64,000 nucleotides of DNA from contig NZ_VXLC01000032.1 of NCBI RefSeq assembly GCF_008704205.1, positions 1 to 64,000 on the forward strand, given 5' to 3'. Position numbers and translations under genes: made by a program. This document shows positions 58,496 to 64,000 of this stretch, one piece after another (positions within the stretch are counted from its first letter, which is position 1; every line of letters starts with the position of its first letter). Below the pieces are notes generated by a model. That model saw only the letters and a program-made list of their open reading frames with translations. It was not told the DNA's origin and made no database searches. This stretch comes from Nocardia colli (GTDB lineage: Bacteria > Actinomycetota > Actinomycetes > Mycobacteriales > Mycobacteriaceae).

Positions 58496-58528
58496 TACGG
58501 TGAGATTTACCGTAAGGCTTACGGTAAA
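58496..58528. promoter_or_regulatory. TetR-type operator
   Basis: TTTACCGTAAG (58506-58516), one central G, and CTTACGGTAAA (58518-58528) are exact inverse complements. A further half-site TACGGT at 58496-58501 pairs with TACCGTA. The element lies between divergent tetR and CoA-transferase starts, 36 bp and 23 bp from them. Confidence 0.8.
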
Positions 58529-58551
58529 GCGTACTAGCAAGAGGTGCCGAC

Positions 58552-59751
58552 ATGACCACAGCAGCTGACCGACTTCCGTTGTCCGACCTTCGGGTCCTCG
58601 ACGCGGCCACCTTGTTCGCAGGTCCGACGGCCGCGGCACTACTTGCCGATTTCGGTGCCGACGTCATCAAGATCGAGCATCCGGGCGGCGAGCCCGGGCG
58701 ATTGAACGGGCGACTCGTCGATGGAATTTCCTTGTGGTCCAAGACCGTCGGCCGCAACAAGCGGGCCATGACGCTGGATCTCGGGCGGCCAGAGGGGCGA
58801 GAGATCTTCTTGAAGCTGGCTCGAAGCGCCGACGTCGTGGTGGAGAACTTCCGTCCGGGGACCTTCGAGCGGTGGGGGCTGGATTACGACACTCTCGCGG
58901 AAGTCAACCCGGGCGTCATCCTCCTCCGGGTGACCGGGTTCGGGCAGGTCGGTCCTATGCGGTCCCGGGCGGGCTTCGGCACGCTCGCCGAGGCGATGAG
59001 CGGATTCGCTTACAGTACGGGCGAGCCGGATGGTCCACCCACGCTCCCGCCGTTCGGCCTGGCCGATGGCATTGCCGGCATCACCGGTGCGTATGCGGTC
59101 ATGGTTGCGCTGCATACTCGGCGGAACACCGGCCGAGGCCAGGTGATCGACCTCTCGTTGCTGGAACCGATCATGTCGGTGCTCGGTCCGCAGATCACGA
59201 CGTACCAGCAGCTGGGGATCGTGCAGGAGCGGGTCGGCAACCGCTCGGTGAACAACGCCCCCCGCAACACTTATCGATGCCGGGACGGACGCTGGGTGGC
59301 AGTGTCCACCAGCGCACAGAGCATCGCCGAACGCGTGCTGCGTCTGGTAGGCAGACCAGAGGTCATCGACGAGCCTTGGTTCGCCAACGGGTACGGCCGG
59401 GTCCAGCACGTCGAGGAGCTCGACAACGCGGTCGGCAGCTGGATCGCCGAGCGCGACTCCGCCGAAGTGATAGCAGCGTTCGACAAAGCCGACGCCGCCG
59501 TCGCTCTGATTTACAACGCCGCGGACATCGCCACCGACCCACAGTTCGCCGCACTGGGCACCATCGTGCACGTCGATGACCCGGAACTCGGCGATCTCGC
59601 CATCCAGGCCCCGCCGGTGCGATTGACCGGCACACCGGGCCGTATTCGCTGGGCCGGACGAGCCAAGGGCGCCGACAACGCGGAGATCTACCGAGCCCTC
59701 GGCATCGGCGACGATGAGCTCGTGCGCCTGCATGCGGCCGGGATCGTGTGA
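58552..59751 (+). CDS. CaiB/BaiF (class III) CoA-transferase
   Basis: 399 residues. Family features: LSDLRVLDAATLFAGPTAAALLADFGADVIKIEHP, SADVVVENFRPGTFERWGLDYDTL, and catalytic Asp172 in PPFGLADGIAG. First gene of the TetR-controlled operon. It is only distantly like the other CoA-transferase at 26175. Together with the CitE-like enzyme behind it, a route of the type acid to acyl-CoA to C-C cleavage, as for citramalate, itaconate or malate derivatives, is plausible (inference). Overlaps the next gene by TGATG. Confidence 0.92.
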   Translation: MTTAADRLPLSDLRVLDAATLFAGPTAAALLADFGADVIKIEHPGGEPGRLNGRLVDGISLWSKTVGRNKRAMTLDLGRPEGREIFLKLARSADVVVENFRPGTFERWGLDYDTLAEVNPGVILLRVTGFGQVGPMRSRAGFGTLAEAMSGFAYSTGEPDGPPTLPPFGLADGIAGITGAYAVMVALHTRRNTGRGQVIDLSLLEPIMSVLGPQITTYQQLGIVQERVGNRSVNNAPRNTYRCRDGRWVAVSTSAQSIAERVLRLVGRPEVIDEPWFANGYGRVQHVEELDNAVGSWIAERDSAEVIAAFDKADAAVALIYNAADIATDPQFAALGTIVHVDDPELGDLAIQAPPVRLTGTPGRIRWAGRAKGADNAEIYRALGIGDDELVRLHAAGIV

Positions 59752-60590
59752 TGCCTCCCGTACGCAGCTGGCTGTACGTTCCCGGCGATCGCCCGGACCG
59801 ATTCGACACGGCCGTCCACAGCGGCGCCGATGCGGTCGTCATCGACCTCGAGGACGCCGTCACAGCCGACCGCAAGCCGTTCGCCCGGGAGGCCACCGCA
59901 GCCTTCCTGATGCGGCACAACCCATCGAACGTCCTGGTCCGGATCAACGCGCTGGACATGGGCGGACGGGACGATCTCGCAGCGCTCGCTCGATCGAGGC
60001 CGGCGGGGATCCGCGTGGCAAAGGCCGAACAACCCGGGCAGATCGAGGAAGTCGCGGCCGCCGCACCGGAGGTGCCGGTATGGCCGGTCATAGAGTCCGC
60101 GCTCGGTGTCGAACACGCGTTGACCTTGGCGACGTGTCATCGTCAAGTCGCCGGCCTGCTGATCGGCAATGTCGATCTCGCCACCGATCTGCGAATCACC
60201 GATCCCGAGGTCATCCGTGCGGTCGGGTTACGGGTGCTCGTCGCCGCGGCGGCCGCGGGCCTGCCGCGGCCGCCCATGAGTGTTTACCCTGACCTCCGTG
60301 ACCTGACCGGTTTGGCTCAGGACTGTATTCGAGGACTAGCCCAGGGGTATTGGGGGCGCTCGGTTATCCATCCCAGTCAGATACCGGTCGTCAATGGCAT
60401 CTTCATTCCGGACCAGACCGCATTACGACACGCCCAGGCGATAGTCGCCCAGGCAAACGCGCACGGCACCGGAGCACAGGTAGACAGCACGGGTGTGTTC
60501 GTGGACGGCGCCGTTGTCCGACATGCCCGCTCCGTTGTCGACGCCGCGGCCACGGAACTCGATGCCGGACGCCGAGATCAACCACAGTAG
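59751..60590 (+). CDS. CitE-like HpcH/HpaI-family C-C lyase
   Basis: 279 residues from the ATG at 59751; the GTG one codon earlier is an alternative. Conserved CitE segments: RSWLYVPGDRPDRFDTAV, GADAVVIDLEDAVTADRK, VLVRINALDM, VWPVIESALGVEHAL, LLIGNVDLATDL, SVYPDL and WGRSVIHPSQIPVVN. Mg ligands are the Glu in IESA and Asp in GNVDL. These enzymes cleave citramalyl-CoA, malyl-CoA or similar 3-hydroxyacyl-CoA substrates into two acyl units. In the operon it follows a CoA-transferase and precedes a cyclase and a PrpD-like protein. Confidence 0.9.
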   Translation: MPPVRSWLYVPGDRPDRFDTAVHSGADAVVIDLEDAVTADRKPFAREATAAFLMRHNPSNVLVRINALDMGGRDDLAALARSRPAGIRVAKAEQPGQIEEVAAAAPEVPVWPVIESALGVEHALTLATCHRQVAGLLIGNVDLATDLRITDPEVIRAVGLRVLVAAAAAGLPRPPMSVYPDLRDLTGLAQDCIRGLAQGYWGRSVIHPSQIPVVNGIFIPDQTALRHAQAIVAQANAHGTGAQVDSTGVFVDGAVVRHARSVVDAAATELDAGRRDQPQ

Positions 60591-60606
60591 GAGGGCCGAG
60601 AAAGAA

Positions 60607-61407
60607 ATGACGATTCTGGATTATCTGCGGAACGGGGTGCGTATCTTCGACCTCGCCCAGCCCTTGGAGAACGGGATGCCCTGTTCCCCTAGTCATCCCG
60701 GATTCCACATGGGTTTGATCAGACGCCACGGCGATCGCGTCAACCCAGACGGCGGATCGGGTTCGAACGAGCTGATCACGATCGGCGGCCACGTCGGTAC
60801 CCACATCGATGCACTCGCGCACTACTCGATGGGCGGCCGTCTGCACGGCGGTCTCGATGCCGCCGCGACGAGCACCGGCGGACGATTCCAGCAACTCGGA
60901 GTCGAGACGATCGAACCGATCGTCTGCCGGGGCGTCCTGCTCGATGTCGCAGACGCCCTCGGTGTGCAACGACTGGAGCCGGGTTACGGGATTTCGCCCG
61001 AGGATCTGTCGAAGGCGCTCGGTGAACTCACCCTCGATCCGGGCGATGTCGCACTGATCCGCACCGGATGGCCACAGCTCTACACCGACACCGAGTCCTA
61101 CCTCGGTCAGCAGATCGGCGCACCCGGCATCACCGAATCCGCCGCGATCTGGCTCGCCCGGCACGGTGTTCGCGCCGCCGGCATCGACACCATCGCCTTC
61201 GATCAGATTCGGCCCGGCTTCGGGCATACCGTGATGCCCGCGCACCGTGTGCTCCTTTTCGATGCCGGGATCAACATCATCGAGGTGCTCGATCTCGAAG
61301 AGATTGCCGCCCAGAAGGTTACCGAATTCATGTTCGTGCTGGCACCACTGAAATTGGTCGGCGCCACCGGCTCGCCGGTGCGACCGCTGGCCGTGGTGGA
61401 GGCCTGA
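60607..61407 (+). CDS. Cyclase family protein (kynurenine-formamidase-like metal hydrolase)
   Basis: 266 residues from the ATG at 60607 (GAGAAAG upstream). The metal-binding signature of PF04199, HVGTHIDALAHYS, lies at residues 61-73; the opening RIFDLAQPLENGMPCSPSHPGF is the typical SHP-type start. Further conserved segments are DPGDVALIRTGWPQ, GAPGITESAAIWLARHGVRAAGIDT and HRVLLFDAGINIIEVLDLEEI. Members hydrolyse amides or lactones, e.g. N-formylkynurenine. Inside this operon it may open or close a ring before the lyase step. The PrpD gene starts 3 bp after its stop. Confidence 0.9.
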   Translation: MTILDYLRNGVRIFDLAQPLENGMPCSPSHPGFHMGLIRRHGDRVNPDGGSGSNELITIGGHVGTHIDALAHYSMGGRLHGGLDAAATSTGGRFQQLGVETIEPIVCRGVLLDVADALGVQRLEPGYGISPEDLSKALGELTLDPGDVALIRTGWPQLYTDTESYLGQQIGAPGITESAAIWLARHGVRAAGIDTIAFDQIRPGFGHTVMPAHRVLLFDAGINIIEVLDLEEIAAQKVTEFMFVLAPLKLVGATGSPVRPLAVVEA

Positions 61408-61409
61408 GA

Positions 61410-62897
61410 ATGGACATTCGATCGATCGCTGCCAGGCTCGCTGCCTGGGCATACGACACCTACCGCGTCGATCTGCCTGGTCCGGTCACCGCCCGCGTCG
61501 CCGCGGCGATGCTCGACACCACCGGGTGTCTGCTCGCCGGCCTGGACAGCGCCCCGGCCGCCGCGGTCGCGGCATACGTGACCGAAACACATCCCGGCGG
61601 TTTGTTCGCAACGCTGCCCACGGACCGTGTCGCACTTGTTCTCGGAACAGCCGCGCACGCACACGATTTCGACGACGCGCATCTTCCCACACTGGTACAT
61701 CCCAGCACCGTGGCTGTTCCCACCGCCCTCGCCCATGCCAGGATCGACGGTCTCTCCGGTGCGCAGCTCGTCCGGGCAGTAGCCATCGGCTCCGAGATCA
61801 GCATCCGCATCGGTTTGGCCGCCGTGCAAGACGGCTCCGGAGACTCCATTCTGTTCGATCGCGGCCTGCACATGACCTCGGTCTGTGGCACCGTCGGTGC
61901 CGCGGTTACTGCCGGTCTACTGCGTGGATTGAGCTCCGGCCAACTGGCACACGCGATTACCTCAGCCATGAGCTTTTCCTCGGGTCTGCTGGAAAGCAAT
62001 CGCGTCGGCGGCACCGTCAAACCGGTCCACGCGGGGTGGGCTGCCGCAGCCGGTACCACCGCCGCAGGGCTGGCCGGCCACGGACTCAGCGGTGCACCGA
62101 CCGCGTTCGAGGGACGGTTCGGATTCGCGCGCGCGTTCATCGGTGCCGCCGCGAACCTCGATGCGGTCACCCAGCAGCTCGGTGACCACTGGCATTACTT
62201 GTCCACCGGCGTCAAACCATTTCCGACCAACGGATTCACCCATCCCGGCATCGACACCGCCTTGCAGCTACGAGCCGCGGGTGTCGCCGCCGGACAGATC
62301 GTCGAGGTCGAACTGGCACTCGCGGCACCCACTTTACGTGCTGTCGCAGATCCACCCGCGGACAAAGCCGAGCCTGCCAGCGGATACTCAGCGCGCTTCT
62401 CCGCGCCGTTCACGTTCGCCGTCGCATTGCACGGTGGGGGAGGTCTAGGGGTGGCGCTCAACGACTTCACCGACGACATCATCGACAATCCCGAAATACT
62501 TGCCCTCGCACATCGCATAACGTGCACGGCCGGCGATCGCGAGACCAAACGGTTCCCTGACCACCTGGGCTGTACCGCTCGAGCACTGCTCACCGACGGA
62601 ACGACCCGGACGATATCCGTCGAGGATTCTCTCGGCTCGCCCGCGCGGCCATTGCGTCCCGATCAGATCCGCGAGAAATTCGACTCCAATGCCGCACACC
62701 TCGCTGATCCTCGCCACCTACGCGAGCAGCTGGTAACAGTGCCCGCACTCCCGAATGCGCTCGACCTGTTCACCGCCCTCAGCACGGTCATCGCGACAGC
62801 GTCGGAACAAAACACCCCTGCACCAGTCGCCGATGGCGATCTCGCGACGAGGACTCCCCGTGCACAACATCGAAACACCCAGCGACCCACACCCTGA
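61410..62897 (+). CDS. MmgE/PrpD-family protein
   Basis: 495 residues from the ATG at 61410; the open frame continues upstream across the cyclase gene in another frame, which is not coding. Family features: VAAAMLDTTGCLLAGLDSAPA at the start, AAHAHDFDDAHLPTLVHPSTVAVPTALAHA (the conserved DFDD), RGLHMTSVCGTVGAAVTAGLL, ESNRVGGTVKPVHAGWAAAAG and KPFPTNGFTHPGIDTAL. The family includes 2-methylcitrate dehydratase and cis-aconitate decarboxylase. It would dehydrate or decarboxylate a tricarboxylate or branched dicarboxylate. Its C-terminal 38 bp overlap the next gene. Confidence 0.9.
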   Translation: MDIRSIAARLAAWAYDTYRVDLPGPVTARVAAAMLDTTGCLLAGLDSAPAAAVAAYVTETHPGGLFATLPTDRVALVLGTAAHAHDFDDAHLPTLVHPSTVAVPTALAHARIDGLSGAQLVRAVAIGSEISIRIGLAAVQDGSGDSILFDRGLHMTSVCGTVGAAVTAGLLRGLSSGQLAHAITSAMSFSSGLLESNRVGGTVKPVHAGWAAAAGTTAAGLAGHGLSGAPTAFEGRFGFARAFIGAAANLDAVTQQLGDHWHYLSTGVKPFPTNGFTHPGIDTALQLRAAGVAAGQIVEVELALAAPTLRAVADPPADKAEPASGYSARFSAPFTFAVALHGGGGLGVALNDFTDDIIDNPEILALAHRITCTAGDRETKRFPDHLGCTARALLTDGTTRTISVEDSLGSPARPLRPDQIREKFDSNAAHLADPRHLREQLVTVPALPNALDLFTALSTVIATASEQNTPAPVADGDLATRTPRAQHRNTQRPTP

Positions 62898-64000
62898 ACC
62901 TCGCACGCCCGGCTTGCCTGCGGGCCCCTGGTATCGCCAGGTCAGCCGGACCGGCTGGCAGGCTCTTACCGTCGCCGGTTTCGCGTGGACCTTCGAAGTC
63001 TTCGACGTCGTCACGCTCGCGCTGACCATTCCCGCGCTCATCCATGACTTCGGCTCCAGCAAAGCACAACTGGGTTCGGTCGCCACCGTCCAAGCCGTCG
63101 GCCTGATCATCGGGGGCATCGCCGGGGGATGGATCGCGGAGCGGATCGGCCGGACCAAGGCCCTGAGCTACGCTGTCGCCCTGTACGCGGTGCTCACCGG
63201 GCTGACCGCGCTCGCGCCCTCGCTCGAATGGGTTGCCGCGCTCCGCTTTTCGGCGGGACTCGGCATGGGCGCCACCTGGTCGGCAGGTGCACCCCTGGTG
63301 GCCGAAACTTGGCCTGCCGCTCACCGCGGTAAGGGGGGCGCGCTCATGCAGGGCGGCATCCCGATAGGAAATCTGCTGGCACTGGCCGCCGTCGCCGTTG
63401 TCGACCACCTCGCCGGCGGACTCGATGACGGCGGCTGGCGATGGATGTTCGCCCTCGGTGCCCTGCCCTTGATCCTCGCGGTCTACGTCCGGATCACTAC
63501 CGCAGAATCCCCCCTCTGGGTGAGCCGGAAGCCGGCGGATCGGCAACACATGGTCCGCACCCTGCTTCGTCGAGACCGAGGTCCACTTCTGCTGACCCTT
63601 GCCTTCACCTTCTGCCTGCAGTACTTGTTCTGGGCCGTGGCGACATTCCTGCCGACCTACCTGCAAGAGATCGATCACCTGACACTCGGGAAGTCGCTGG
63701 TTTTCCTGATAGTTCAGCAGCTGGGCGCAATCCTCGGGTTCATCGGCTTCGGCGCCGTCGCCGACCGCTGGGGGCGCAAACCCACCTTTCTCACTTATCT
63801 CGCGGTTTCCGTGTTCGCCATCGGACTCCTGATCACCGTAGCCGCACACCCGCTGGTGCTGGGCGCCGCCTTCTTGGCCGGCATCGGGGTCAGTGGTGTA
63901 TCCGCCGGCATCATCCCGTGGACCGCCGAAATGATGTATCGCTCACCCGTCCGAGCACTGGCCATGGGGTTCACCTATAACGGCGGCCGAGTCGGCGGTG
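62860..64000 (+). CDS. MFS transporter, aromatic acid/metabolite:H+ symporter-like, cut by the window edge
   Basis: The GTG at 62860 follows AGGA by 8 bases and overlaps the PrpD gene; the frame is open to the right edge, giving 380 residues so far of perhaps 430. Ten hydrophobic segments are visible. TGWQALTVAGFAWTFEVFDVVTLALTIPALI opens it, motif A is GGWIAERIGRTKAL, and a second copy FGAVADRWGRKPTF follows the central loop, as in the AAHS/MHS groups of organic acid importers. Probably takes up the substrate of the operon. Confidence 0.88.
   Translation, partial: MHNIETPSDPHPEPRTPGLPAGPWYRQVSRTGWQALTVAGFAWTFEVFDVVTLALTIPALIHDFGSSKAQLGSVATVQAVGLIIGGIAGGWIAERIGRTKALSYAVALYAVLTGLTALAPSLEWVAALRFSAGLGMGATWSAGAPLVAETWPAAHRGKGGALMQGGIPIGNLLALAAVAVVDHLAGGLDDGGWRWMFALGALPLILAVYVRITTAESPLWVSRKPADRQHMVRTLLRRDRGPLLLTLAFTFCLQYLFWAVATFLPTYLQEIDHLTLGKSLVFLIVQQLGAILGFIGFGAVADRWGRKPTFLTYLAVSVFAIGLLITVAAHPLVLGAAFLAGIGVSGVSAGIIPWTAEMMYRSPVRALAMGFTYNGGRVGG

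Noticed and set aside
1..64000. CRISPR array, tRNA, rRNA or transposase
   Set aside because: No regularly spaced repeats, no tRNA-like cloverleaf with CCA-type end and no transposase motif were recognised by eye.

Overview
The window is GC-rich actinobacterial DNA with dense gene packing, many ATGA, GTGA and TAATG start/stop overlaps, and GTG or TTG starts. The protein set points to a mycolic-acid actinomycete, most likely Nocardia: a very large NAD-glutamate dehydrogenase, an S-adenosyl methyltransferase of the DUF574 type, a TIGR00027/PPM1-type methyltransferase, small secreted glycine-zipper proteins, an LLM flavin oxidoreductase and SigJ-like sigma factor remnants. The genus is an inference. 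No rRNA, tRNA, CRISPR array or recognisable transposase was seen.

Layout. 1-6187 (minus): the start of NAD-glutamate dehydrogenase (runs off the left edge), a zinc-ribbon membrane protein, a glycan-binding-domain membrane protein, an acyl-CoA dehydrogenase and a small membrane protein. 6503-10411 (plus): a secreted protein, then a compact HisN-like / HisC-like / M20-amidohydrolase trio. 10662-15938: small secreted proteins, a pentapeptide-repeat protein, a possible caspase-like protein and two methyltransferases. 15843-21705: an MFS exporter, an esterase and a MarR / monooxygenase / SnoaL / methyltransferase group. 22776-31288: an eight-gene catabolic operon (XRE-cupin regulator, MFS, FAD oxidoreductase, CoA-transferase, crotonase, DapA-like lyase, SDR, aldehyde dehydrogenase). 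31513-33977: a P-loop kinase, a secreted alpha-amylase and an Excalibur protein.

34119-46773 is a biosynthetic gene cluster made of two convergent operons. The plus operon carries a methyltransferase, a class I terpene synthase, a P450, a flavin oxidoreductase, an AMP-forming ligase and an acyl-CoA-dehydrogenase-like protein. The minus operon carries a fatty acyl-AMP ligase, a delta-9-type desaturase, an acyl carrier protein, a delta-12-type desaturase and a P450. Together they look like a route to a terpenoid joined to, or made beside, a polyunsaturated or acetylenic fatty acyl unit.

46901-51821 is a decaying region with four broken genes: a SigJ-like sigma factor, a GNAT, a haloalkane-dehalogenase-like hydrolase and an NTF2-like protein. 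Inside it is an intact unit that may be a new peptide system: a 31-codon gene with a strong ribosome binding site, a perfect hairpin, then a prolyl oligopeptidase. This unit lies between 47-bp direct repeats that differ at two positions.

51982-64000: a SnoaL protein; a hydrolase and a MerR regulator that share a 28-bp operator-promoter, the MerR gene being coupled to an alkyltransferase-glycosylase DNA repair fusion; an LLM oxidoreductase; a small TPR-like membrane protein; and a TetR-controlled operon (CoA-transferase, CitE-like lyase, cyclase, MmgE/PrpD, MFS) that runs off the right edge.

A recurring palindrome, TTCCC-N6-GGGAA, lies in front of both cluster operons at nearly equal distance (73 and 74 bp), in front of the peptide gene, and in front of several secreted or accessory genes. 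It suggests one shared regulator.
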